From CAVWCQ01 sp963753545 (GTDB lineage: Bacteria > Chloroflexota > Anaerolineae > Aggregatilineales > Aggregatilineaceae): DNA of 64,000 bases. The DNA lies in contig CAVWCQ010000008.1 of NCBI GenBank assembly GCA_963753545.1, positions 186,001 through 250,000 on the forward strand, given 5' to 3'. The translations under genes were made by a program, and so were the position numbers. This document shows, piece after piece, positions 17,940-25,679 of this stretch (its first letter is position 1; each line of letters starts with the position of its first letter). Under the pieces are notes generated by a model. That model saw only the letters and a list, made by a program, of their open reading frames with translations. It searched no databases and was not told the origin of the DNA.

Positions 17940-18290
17940 TTACTGTGAAATATGGCTGGACAGACTCTGCAACTGATCCACGTCAATTGCTTTGATGAAG
18001 CCTGCACATTCCCCGTCGGCGGCCTGGACAAGCTGTGTGACCGATTGCAGATAGTTGTCTACCATCTGGCACAGGTCGATCACTTCGCCAATCGTCGGCG
18101 CAACTGACTGGTAGATAGAGACGACGGGGCCCGTCACAGCGGCTGCGCCAGGGATGGCCGAGGCTGCGATCAGAGCGCCCTCGACGCCGTCACAGATGTT
18201 CTTGATCGTCTCGACTGTGTCGGCAATCTGGCGAATTTCGTGTGCAGTGCCAATCACATCGTCATAGACCATTCCAATTCCGTCAGACAT
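17940..18290 (-). CDS. WXG100-like small protein, hydrophobic centre
   Basis: A 116-residue protein. Helix one (IGTAHEIRQIADTVETIKN) is typical, but the middle (ALIAASAIPGAAAVTGPVVS) is hydrophobic and could insert in a membrane or bury in a dimer. Three Cys residues are present. There is no WxG motif. Classification rests mainly on size and operon position. Confidence 0.6.
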   Translation of the reverse strand: MSDGIGMVYDDVIGTAHEIRQIADTVETIKNICDGVEGALIAASAIPGAAAVTGPVVSIYQSVAPTIGEVIDLCQMVDNYLQSVTQLVQAADGECAGFIKAIDVDQLQSLSSHISQ

Positions 18291-18305
18291 GTGTGCTCCC
18301 CCTGG

Positions 18306-18635
18306 CTAAAAGCCAATCGCGTCCAGCAGATCTTCAGCCGCTTCGACGGGTGCGTTGAGAATGGCGATGATCTCCTGAACGCGGTCGATTACAAAGTTGA
18401 TGGCATCCATAAAGGCTTGAATGACAGAGACAATAAAACTCAAGCGGCTTTTGATCTCCGATTTTGCCATGTCGCCAAACGCCTGCGCGGATTCGCCTTC
18501 CCAAGCGGTCATGTCATAAATGCCGCCCATGACCGTATCCAGCAGTTGGTCAAGCGCGCCATTCGCGCTCATCCACCCCTGGATCTGATCCACATAGGAC
18601 ATCAATTCGTCAATAGGTGCGCTGATCACAGACAT
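18306..18635 (-). CDS. WXG100 family protein
   Basis: A 109-residue helical hairpin with TAWEGESAQAFGDM at the turn. The C-terminal helix is long and hydrophobic on one face (FIVSVIQAFMDAINFVIDRV). AGGAGAAAAAAGC precedes the ATG, and that AGGAG overlaps the restored stop codon of the previous gene. Confidence 0.82.
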   Translation of the reverse strand: MSVISAPIDELMSYVDQIQGWMSANGALDQLLDTVMGGIYDMTAWEGESAQAFGDMAKSEIKSRLSFIVSVIQAFMDAINFVIDRVQEIIAILNAPVEAAEDLLDAIGF

Positions 18636-18646
18636 GCTTTTTTCTC

Positions 18647-18944
18647 CTAGCTGCCAAAACGTCCGCGAGCCTCAGAGTCGCCATCGCGCAGTTCGCGCAC
18701 GGCACAACTGAGTATCTGTGGATACTTCGTCAAGGGCGTCCATCAGCCGGTTCAGGCGGGGAATGAAACCGTTGCGCAGCACTTCCACCCACTGCTGGCC
18801 TTTTTGGGTGACGAGCGCGCCGTTTTCCATCATGGAGGCGATTTGCTGCACGGCAGTCGCCGTTTGTGACAACTGTTCGACGCTGATCCGGTAGGACCGG
18901 CTCAAATCTTCAACAGCGTCATAATCCATCTGTACGTCAGGCAT
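18647..18944 (-). CDS. WXG100-like protein (frameshifted near the 3' end)
   Basis: It starts MPDVQMDYDAVEDLSRSYR; the turn contains ENGALVTQKGQQWVEV, with the Trp shifted. As written, the frame stops at 18672 after an atypical RARTARWRL end. A single-base shift near 18712 instead gives LSCAVRELRDGDSEARGRFG and a TAG at 18647, directly overlapping the next ribosome site, which is the arrangement expected in this operon. I therefore regard the early stop as an indel. Confidence 0.65.
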
Positions 18945-18962
18945 AGGGTATCTCCTTTTACA

Positions 18963-19268
18963 CTAGCGGATGGAAGATTTGGCGGTAGCCACAATATCGT
19001 CGGCTGCCTGTTCGATCTGCTGGGCTACTTTCATGGTCTCCTCACACTGCGCTTCGAGGAAACGAACCAGCGCGTTGAGAGCAGGGCGAATGCCGGTCTC
19101 CCAATCGTCCATGTATGCATTCGCTCCGAGACCAATCCAGCCATTACCACGCAGGCCTTCCGTCCGGGATTCGATATCCCGAAGCAGTTGGCGGGCGCAG
19201 TCGGCTTCCCCCTGAAAGATGCGGGCAATTTCGTGGAGTTGATCACTGTCTGCTTGAAAGATGGGCAT
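18963..19268 (-). CDS. WXG100 family protein, first gene of the operon
   Basis: The start at 19268 (MPIFQADSDQLHEIARIFQG) has GGAAGGAGAAAG upstream. It is 101 residues with a canonical hairpin and GNGWIGLGANAY at the turn, plus a long amphipathic second helix. It is the promoter-proximal gene of the eight-gene series. Confidence 0.82.
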   Translation of the reverse strand: MPIFQADSDQLHEIARIFQGEADCARQLLRDIESRTEGLRGNGWIGLGANAYMDDWETGIRPALNALVRFLEAQCEETMKVAQQIEQAADDIVATAKSSIR

Positions 19269-19405
19269 GACTTTCTCCTTCCTAAACCAGGGCGCGGCTC
19301 TATTGCCGTCCTGAGATGCCAAGATAGATAGAAGGGGAGTAAATTCTTAGGCTGTATGTGCCGTGTCGTACGCGCATGGTGGAAAGTGCGATTTACATGA
19401 CAGGC

Positions 19406-19433
19406 AGTGTAGCATGGTCCGTTGGTGACGCAA
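19406..19433 (-). promoter_or_regulatory. Putative promoter of the WXG100 operon
   Basis: On the minus strand TTGCGT and TACACT are separated by 16 bases. A start of transcription near 19399 would leave a leader of about 130 bases before the first gene. Confidence 0.5.
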
Positions 19434-19453
19434 ATCACAAGGAGGGGCGAATC

Positions 19454-19552
19454 ATGCGCAAACCATACGCAAAGCCAACGCGCAGCATGCTGACTTTATA
19501 CGGATATAACTTGCGAACAACAAAATACGAGTTTTTTATCCCTATTCATTGA
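19454..19552 (+). CDS. 32-residue peptide with RiPP-leader-like start
   Basis: MRKPYAKPTRSMLTLYGYN is followed by 13 more residues. AAGGAGGGG eight bases before the ATG is one of the strongest ribosome sites in the window, which argues for translation. The KPYxKPT...LYG pattern resembles leaders of lasso-type peptides (YxxP...G), but with a wider spacing. No lasso cyclase, protease or recognition protein is present nearby, so the function is open. Confidence 0.4.
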   Translation: MRKPYAKPTRSMLTLYGYNLRTTKYEFFIPIH

Positions 19553-19605
19553 GAAACCATGAAGAAGTGAAAAATTTATAGTTCTTAACGAATTCTTCCT
19601 TAAAC

Positions 19606-19630
19606 CTGTCTTAGAATAAAAGAAAGACAG
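19606..19630. repeat. Inverted repeat before the 63-residue ORF
   Basis: CTGTCTT and AAGACAG separated by 11 AT-rich bases, just upstream of the ORF at 19646. It could be an operator or a weak hairpin. Confidence 0.35.
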
Positions 19631-19645
19631 CGAAGTGAGCGACTT

Positions 19646-19837
19646 ATGATTAGCGATACCGTTGAACTTCCAGTTTTTGTGCTACCAGAAAATCTAGAGG
19701 AGCTGCCTTCTGAGTGGATTAAGCCCCCCTGTGAGGAGGACGCTCTGTACGGGGATTGTCCTCGGATGCAGGGCGAGGGCGTCTGTTACGGTCAAAAAGT
19801 GCCATTGGAAAAAAGTATTTTGTCCGGCGGAGAATAG
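19646..19837 (+). CDS. Small Cys-containing hypothetical protein
   Basis: 63 residues, acidic, Pro-rich in the first half (ELPVFVLPENLEELPSEW). Three Cys residues lie in PPCEEDALYGDCPRMQGE and GVCYGQ. There is no strong ribosome site (GAAGTGAG only). It is followed by a terminator at 19994, so the short unit may be real. No family is recognised. Confidence 0.42.
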   Translation: MISDTVELPVFVLPENLEELPSEWIKPPCEEDALYGDCPRMQGEGVCYGQKVPLEKSILSGGE

Positions 19838-19993
19838 ACATATACCGTTTACCGATTTATGAAGAGTTGTAATGGTTGTAACGAATATTGAAACATTGGT
19901 GGGTGAGGTGTGGACGTCGTTTAGAAAGGCACTCTGGGAAGCAACCGGGTAGTTGGTAAAAAACGGGCCTGTTTTTATTGTTAGCCACTGCCG

Positions 19994-20037
19994 CCGCCCC
20001 GACACGAGTCTTTGTGTAGGGGCGGTTTCTTGTTGTT
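19994..20037 (+). terminator. Terminator downstream of the small ORFs
   Basis: CCGCCCC, an 18-base loop, GGGGCGG, then TTTCTTGTTGTT. Confidence 0.7.
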
Positions 20038-20076
20038 ATTTCCGGGCAAAGAGAAGTGAGGGTGGGCCTGTTTCGA

Positions 20077-20508
20077 TCAGACAATTTCCTCGAGCCGAAT
20101 ATCGAAAGTGAGGTCTTGCCCGGCAAGCGGATGGTTTGCATCCAGCATCACCTGACTGTCTGTCACTTCGGCTACGGTTACGATCAAAGTCTCGCCGTTG
20201 CCCTGCATCACCTGGAGCCGCTGACCAATGGACGGCTCGATATGAGGCGGAAATTCCTCTCTGCTAACGGGGATCACCATCTCGCCCCGGTAGGGTCCGT
20301 ATGCCTCATCGGCGGGAATGACCACCGTTTTCAATTCGCCAGGAGCCATGCCGACAACAGCCTGTTCAAAGCCGGGAATCACCTGGCCCTCACCAATGGT
20401 AAACTGAAGCGGTTCGCGTTCGGCGGAACTGTCAAAAACGCTGCCATCTGCGAGGCGGCCCGTGTAGTGAACTTTTACGGTGTCGGTTTGTTGCGCTGAC
20501 TGGTCCAA
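20077..20508 (-). CDS. SlyD-like FKBP peptidyl-prolyl isomerase
   Basis: The FKBP core begins VKVHYTGRLADGSVFDSS and continues with GEGQVIPGFEQAVVGM; the insert-in-flap region ends with VMLDANHPLAGQDLTFDI, the hallmark of the SlyD branch. It is about 143 residues from the preferred TTG start at 20508, which has AGAGGG upstream; a longer TTG start at 20604 has no ribosome site. It catalyses cis-trans isomerisation of prolyl bonds and acts as a cytoplasmic chaperone. The His-rich metal-binding tail of Escherichia coli SlyD is absent. It is divergent from the histidine kinase at 20677. Confidence 0.85.
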   Translation of the reverse strand: MDQSAQQTDTVKVHYTGRLADGSVFDSSAEREPLQFTIGEGQVIPGFEQAVVGMAPGELKTVVIPADEAYGPYRGEMVIPVSREEFPPHIEPSIGQRLQVMQGNGETLIVTVAEVTDSQVMLDANHPLAGQDLTFDIRLEEIV

Positions 20509-20610
20509 CGGTCCCTCTTTCTCACTCAATCCAATGGACGATGTATAAAATATCGCAGAAACAGGACGAGCAGGGCCATTAAAGTAGGCGGGAGATAGGA
20601 TCAACGAACA

Positions 20611-20640
20611 TTGCCGGAACGCGGATTCCGCGCTTATAAT
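20611..20640 (+). promoter_or_regulatory. Promoter of the GAF histidine kinase gene
   Basis: TTGCCG and a perfect TATAAT with an 18-base spacer, 37 bases before the ATG at 20677. Confidence 0.6.
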
Positions 20641-20676
20641 GCAGTCGGATCATCTGTGGAAGCAGGGTGAAATCTG

Positions 20677-23064
20677 ATGAGCACAACTCGACCGGCTCCC
20701 CCTTCAACGAAACGGCCCTACAGCTTGCGGGTGCGCTGGCGTTCCTCTATGCTGCTGGGGCTGAATCTGCTGGTGTTCATTGTGGTCGGCAGCGCCAGCC
20801 TGATCATGCTGCTCTCACAGCGGCAATCGACACTGCGCATGCACGAAGCCGCCGCCCAACAGGTGCGGGCCGCTATCCACGACGCGTCGGATAATGCCCG
20901 CCTGACGATTGATTATGCCGCGCAGACACTCTCCGCTGAGACGGCAAAACCCGCCGATCTGACGCGGCTGCTCCAGGCGGATCCAGCGCTGACCGATGCG
21001 GCAATCGTGGGCGACGAGGGCATTGAAGTCGTAGCGATCCCTGGCAGTGAGCGGTATTGGTCCGAAAATGTGGCATGGCTCGTGAATTTATTGGAAGAAC
21101 CGGGTGCGGCGCTTTCGGGGGATCCGGCGAGATGGTGGATTACCGCGTCACTGGCGGATGGGTCCGGGGTGCTGATCGTCCAGGCCGATCCGCAGTTGTT
21201 GTGGCGCGGCGCGGTCTCGTCAGTAAGCGAGGACGTTGGTTATGCCTACCTCGTATCCAGCGATGGCGCGCTGCTGACTATTTCGCCCCATACGGGGCGG
21301 GAAGCGGGCCGTGATCCCGGCGACTTTGGCGTGTTTAAAACGGCGCGCGAGGGGCATCCCGACACCGCTGTTTACCAGGGATTACAGGGGAGCTGGGTGC
21401 TGGGCCGGGCCGAACTGGTGCGCGGGGCCGGGCCAAACACCGGATATGTCGTTATCACAGAAACACCGCTCAGCCAGTTTGTTCCCTCGCTGGTCCGGGG
21501 GCTGGCTCTGTGGGCGATGGCCCTGGTCCTCACGTTTTTGTTGGCTGAATGGCTGATCAGGCGCATTCTGCGGACGGTGGTTCGCCCATTGGAGATTTTG
21601 CGGCAGGGCGCGCGCGCGGTAGGGGCGGGCGATTATCGCTACCGCATCCGCCTGCCGTCAGACACGGATCGCGAACTGGCTGAATTGGGCCGGACGTTTA
21701 ACGAGATGATCGAACGGCTGCAAGAGAGCCAGGATCAGATCGAGGCCTACACGCACGAGATGGAAGAGATTGTCGAACTGCGCGCCCGCGAACTCTCTCG
21801 CAAGGCGATGCAGTTGGAAGTCGCGGCGCAGGTATCCAGCAAGATCGCTACGATCCTCGATCCACGCGCGCTCAACGATGAAGTGAGCGATCTGATCAAA
21901 GAGCGCTTCAAAGTGTATCACGTTGAAATTCTGATCGTGGACAACGAACGCGGCGTGCTGCTGCCCAGCAAAAGCAGGCGCAAGACGGCCCTAGGACCTA
22001 TTCCGCTGGCTGATGCCGAGACAAGTGTGATCGCATGGGTGGCGCGTCATAGCAAGACGTTGTTGGTGCCCGATGTCAAAGAGGAGCCGCGCTACCGCCG
22101 CTTCCCGGAACTGCCCGCCAGCCAGAGCGAAGTGGCGATTCCACTGAAGTTTGGCGCGCGGGTGATCGGCGTGCTGAACATGGAATCCGAGCATCGCAAC
22201 GGCTTCGCACGGGACGATATCGCCGTGCTGGAAAGCCTGGCCAACGAGATCGCCGTATCGCTGCACAACGCCCAGGTCTTCGACGCGCTGGAAACGGCCA
22301 ACCGCGATCTGGCGCAGGCGTCGCTGCAAGCGAAACAGGCCAATATGCTCAAGTCGCGCTTTTTGCTGAACGCCTCGCACAAGCTGCGCACGCCGCTGAA
22401 TTCGATCATCGGCTATTCCGAGACGATCCTGAGCGGCATCTACGGCGACCTGTCCGACACCCTGTTGGATCGCCAGCGCCGCATCCTGGAAAATGGGCGG
22501 CTGCTTCAGGCCCTGATCGAAGATATGCTTGACCTGTCGGCGATTGAAAGCGGGCACATGGAATTGAAGTTCGGCTGGCTGAATCTGCCGCCGCTGCTTG
22601 AAGAGGTGATGAACGCCTCGCGCGCCCTGTATCAGGCGGGTTATCCGGAGCACCGCCTCATTTTGCGGCTGAATGTTAAAGACTCGCTGCCGTGCGTCTG
22701 GGCGGACGTGGACCGGCTGCGATACATGCTGATCAACCTGATGGGTAATGCCGTCAAGTTCACCGAGTCGGGCGAAGTGGTGATGAGCGCCGAATCGGAT
22801 CAGGTTTCTGTGTCGATCAGCGTGCGGGACACGGGGCCGGGCATCAGCGAGGAGGATCAGGCGTTCCTGTTCGAGCCGTTCCAGCACGAACGCGGCAGCA
22901 TCGCGGCGGGTGGGCGGGGGACTGGGCTGGGGCTGCCTGTCTCGCGCTTGCTGGCGATGATGCACGGCGGCGAGCTGTCCGTCGATAGCATCCCACGCAA
23001 AGGCAGTGTATTCACGCTCCGGCTGCCGCGCCGCCCCGGTGACGAGGAAGTTTTCCTCGAATAA
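20677..23064 (+). CDS. Sensor histidine kinase with extracellular and GAF domains
   Basis: A 795-residue protein. TM helix 1 is at residues 26-48 (LLGLNLLVFIVVGSASLIML), an extracellular Cache-like region at 50-270, TM helix 2 at 275-297, HAMP at about 298-350 (PLEILRQGARAVGAGDYRYR), a coiled coil, GAF at about 385-540 (VAIPLKFGARVIGVLNMES), HisKA and HATPase. The phosphorylated His568 lies in NASHKLRTPLNS: the Glu that normally follows it is Lys. Downstream boxes are intact (NLMGNAVKFTESG, VRDTGPGIS, GTGLGLPVS). No response regulator is adjacent, so it is an orphan kinase. Confidence 0.9.
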   Translation: MSTTRPAPPSTKRPYSLRVRWRSSMLLGLNLLVFIVVGSASLIMLLSQRQSTLRMHEAAAQQVRAAIHDASDNARLTIDYAAQTLSAETAKPADLTRLLQADPALTDAAIVGDEGIEVVAIPGSERYWSENVAWLVNLLEEPGAALSGDPARWWITASLADGSGVLIVQADPQLLWRGAVSSVSEDVGYAYLVSSDGALLTISPHTGREAGRDPGDFGVFKTAREGHPDTAVYQGLQGSWVLGRAELVRGAGPNTGYVVITETPLSQFVPSLVRGLALWAMALVLTFLLAEWLIRRILRTVVRPLEILRQGARAVGAGDYRYRIRLPSDTDRELAELGRTFNEMIERLQESQDQIEAYTHEMEEIVELRARELSRKAMQLEVAAQVSSKIATILDPRALNDEVSDLIKERFKVYHVEILIVDNERGVLLPSKSRRKTALGPIPLADAETSVIAWVARHSKTLLVPDVKEEPRYRRFPELPASQSEVAIPLKFGARVIGVLNMESEHRNGFARDDIAVLESLANEIAVSLHNAQVFDALETANRDLAQASLQAKQANMLKSRFLLNASHKLRTPLNSIIGYSETILSGIYGDLSDTLLDRQRRILENGRLLQALIEDMLDLSAIESGHMELKFGWLNLPPLLEEVMNASRALYQAGYPEHRLILRLNVKDSLPCVWADVDRLRYMLINLMGNAVKFTESGEVVMSAESDQVSVSISVRDTGPGISEEDQAFLFEPFQHERGSIAAGGRGTGLGLPVSRLLAMMHGGELSVDSIPRKGSVFTLRLPRRPGDEEVFLE

Positions 23065-23281
23065 TTGAGAACAAATTAATGAATTGTTGTGAATAAATTA
23101 TGAATTCTGGCAGAGAGCGGCGAAGCAGGCCGCTCTTTCTCGTATCGTAGGAAATTGGTCCTGGTAGCGCGCTTGCGCAAAAATATGAAACGGTGCGAAA
23201 ATGCCCGTAGATGCCGCCCTCCGGGATGGGGCGTAGAAGGGAGGATGGACAGACGGAGGATCTTTGAGGAGAGAGTGAGCC

Positions 23282-23515
23282 ATGAAGTATCGTAGAACCG
23301 GGTTACAGCATCTTATTATACGCGCGCTCAAGCGCAACACCTTTACCGCCCAGGAGCGGATCAAGATCGCCTTGCGCGGCAACAATGTCATTCTCTATGG
23401 GACGGTCAGCCACCCTGATCTGATTTTAGAAGCCGTCGCGACTGTCGAAGCGGTTGCTCCGTTTTTACATGTCTACAGCCGCCTGCGCGTTCGCCGGACA
23501 ACCGTGCTGGCCTGA
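23282..23515 (+). CDS. BON-like domain small protein
   Basis: A 77-residue protein. The segment IKIALRGNNVILYGTVSHPD and the following helix and strand (AVATVEAVAPFLHVYSRLRV) match the BON fold, which binds phospholipid or polysaccharide. There is no signal peptide, and the ends are basic. GGAGAGAG precedes the ATG. It stands alone. Confidence 0.6.
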   Translation: MKYRRTGLQHLIIRALKRNTFTAQERIKIALRGNNVILYGTVSHPDLILEAVATVEAVAPFLHVYSRLRVRRTTVLA

Positions 23516-23620
23516 GCCACGGCTGGCTGAGCCGTTCGTCCCCCTCCATTTTTGCGATCATCGTGCCCAGTCCGCCTCCTGTCCCGACAGGAGTTTTTTG
23601 TGTGGATAACGGACTCGCCT

Positions 23621-23690
23621 CAAAAAAGAGAAAAGATATTTCACCGCGGAGAACGCAAAGAGCGCGGAGAAAAGCAAAGAAGATCAAGAA
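23621..23690 (-). repeat. Dispersed repeat family B, copy 1
   Basis: Contains ttcaccgcggagaacgcaaa and gagcgcggagaaaagcaaag. The same element, inverted, is at 37915-37980 and 58676-58730. Confidence 0.7.
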
Positions 23691-23743
23691 AAGTTAGGCC
23701 ATTATTGGGAGAAGCAATAGGTGGTATGGGAGGCGGGCGCACA

Positions 23744-23815
23744 CCTCACCCCGGCTGAACGCGAAAAGCGTGCGTTCAGCTTGCCCTCTCCAATCAAGTT
23801 GGCGAGGGGCAGCAC
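23744..23815. repeat. Palindromic intergenic element
   Basis: GGCTGAACGC and GCGTTCAGC arms lie inside a CCTCACCCC...GAGGGGC frame. Looser relatives are at 34780-34850 and 55083-55114. Confidence 0.5.
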
Positions 23816-23825
23816 GCGCTAAGGG

Positions 23826-24418
23826 TTAGCGGCTGCGGTACGGGTTTGCGGCGATCCACCAGCGCCAGGGAATGGAAAACCACGGTTCGAGCACATTGCG
23901 GCCCATACCGACACGCGGCCCCGTTTGCACCTGATCATCGGGGACGGAGATACCCGATTCGATACAGAGCCTGAGGCAGCAGTGGTCAGATCGGCGCGGT
24001 TGTGGGTGATCCCGTGAATCCGAGCGCCGCCGAGAGGCGTCCCGGCCCGTTCGTCCACTGGGACTGCGGCAAATCGGGACGATTCGCCGCCATCACATCG
24101 AACCCTTCCAGCGGTTCCAGGGCGCGGAGCAAGACGGCTGCCGGAGAGCCTTCCGGTTCACAGATCACGTTGGTCAGCCAGTGCATGCCGTAAACGAGAT
24201 AAATATAGGTCACCCGGCTGTTCCCACATCGGACCATTGCGCGGCGTGCGACCCCGGTAGGCGTGGGAGGCGAGATCGTCCGGCCCGGTATAGGCTTCCG
24301 CCTCGACAATCCGCCCGCTGATACGCTGTCCGTCGAGATCACGGACCAGCACTGCGCCGAGCAGTTCGCGGGCGACGGTTGTGGCGGGGCGGGTATAGAA
24401 GTCGCGAGGGAGGATCAT
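23826..24418 (-). pseudogene. 3-methyladenine DNA glycosylase (AAG/MPG type), three frameshifts
   Basis: The start overlaps the purD stop (ATGA). The N-terminus is intact: LPRDFYTRPATTVARELLG, then SGRIVEAEAYTG with the catalytic Glu, and DLASHAYRGRTPRNGPM. Near 24212 the frame shifts and continues VTYIYLVYGMHWLTNVICEP; near 24005 it shifts again (NRADLTT); near 23965 again, finishing GPRVGMGRNVLEPWFS and TAA at 23826. All family motifs are present once the three shifts are repaired. The enzyme flips out and excises alkylated purines. Either a recent pseudogene or a region with several sequencing indels; the conservation of protein sequence favours the latter. Confidence 0.75.
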
Positions 24419-25679
24419 CGCGGCCTTGCCCCGATATCGGTCCGGTAGTGCATCTCGTCAAAATGGATGCGGCGCACGGCATCGTAGGTGTTGATCACCG
24501 CCAGCGGCAGCGTCGGGGCGAGACTGGTCACGCCCATCACGCGACCCCGAGTCGTAAGCAGCGTGCCATCATCCGTGAGTCGTGTGCCGGAATGGAACAG
24601 CATTACCTCCGGCGGCAGATCCTCGGTGCTGATCGTCAGTCCGGGATCATCGCGTTCCGGGTAGGATTCCGCCGCCAGCATGATCGTCACGGCGGCTTCT
24701 TTGCGCCAGCGGATCTCCATCTGGTCCAGCGTGCCGTTGATGCAGGCTTCGATCACTTCGTACAGGTCATTTTCGAGCAGGGGCAGAACGGTCTGCGCGC
24801 TCGGATCGCCCAGCCGGACATTGAGTTCGAGCGCCATCGGGCCTTTACGCGTCAGGACCACGCCGACATTCAACACGCCTTTGAAGCAGCAGCGCATCTC
24901 TTGCAGCCCTTCCAGCACGGGCTTGAGGATGGTTTCGCAGATTTCGTCGGATAATTCCGGCGTCAGCGCGGGGGAGGGAGCATAGGATCCATGCCGCCCG
25001 TGTTGGGTCCAGCGTCGCCATCATTAAGGCGCTTGTAATCGCACACGCCGGGCATCGCGGCGACGGTGTTGCCGTCCGAGAAGGCCATCACGGACAGTTC
25101 TTCCCCCACCAGCCGCTCCTCGATGATCACGTAGCGCCCGGCGCGACCCAGCGCATCCCGTTCGAGCAGGGAGCGCAAAATCCCCTCAGCATCCGACGAT
25201 CCACGCGGCAGAAAGACGCCTTTGCCCCGCGCCAGCCCGTCCGCCTTGATGACGATATTCTCAATGGCGTGATCCGATACGTAGTTGAGCGCCTCATCGA
25301 CGTGGTTGAAAACCTCGTAGGGTCCGGTCGGGACGCCGCGCGCGGTCATGAGTTGCTTGGCGAAGCGCTTGGATGTTTCGATCAGCGCCGCCTGGCGAGA
25401 CGGGCCGAAAATACGCACCCCGGCAGCCTCAAACTGATCGACAATGCCCATCGCCAGCGGGTCTTCGGGGCCGACGACTGCCAGATCAACTCGTTCGGTT
25501 TCGGCAAATTCGAGCAGGCTGACAATATCCGTCGCGTCGATATCGACATTGTCGGCAAAAGTCGCCGTGCCGCCGTTGCCCGGCGTTACACTGATCCGGT
25601 TAACATGCGGCGATTGGGCCAGCTTCCAGGCCAGCGCATGTTCGCGCCCGCCGCTGCCGATTACCATCACATGGCTCAT
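24415..25679 (-). CDS. purD: Phosphoribosylamine-glycine ligase (one frameshift)
   Basis: GAR synthetase, step 2 of de novo purine synthesis, ATP-grasp family. The N-terminal MVIGSGGREHALAWKLAQS and TPGNGGTA are typical; the ATP-grasp part has VIKADGLARGKGVF, and the C-terminal part has LELNVRLGDPSAQTVLPLL. The frame ends early after GPNTGGMDPM near 24990. Adding one G to the GG at that site gives GGMGSYAPSPALTPELSDEI, restoring the conserved GGMGxYAP motif and joining the second half. Its ATG overlaps the TGA of the glycosyltransferase gene, and its stop overlaps the mpg start. A purC-GT-purD-mpg operon is clear. Confidence 0.88.

Noticed and set aside
16642..19322. A complete type VII secretion locus
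   Set aside because: Only the small WXG100-like genes are present. No EccC ATPase, EccB/D/E-like membrane protein or LXG toxin is encoded in the window.
21991..22965. 324-residue minus-strand frame
   Set aside because: Shadow of the histidine kinase; no recognisable motifs.
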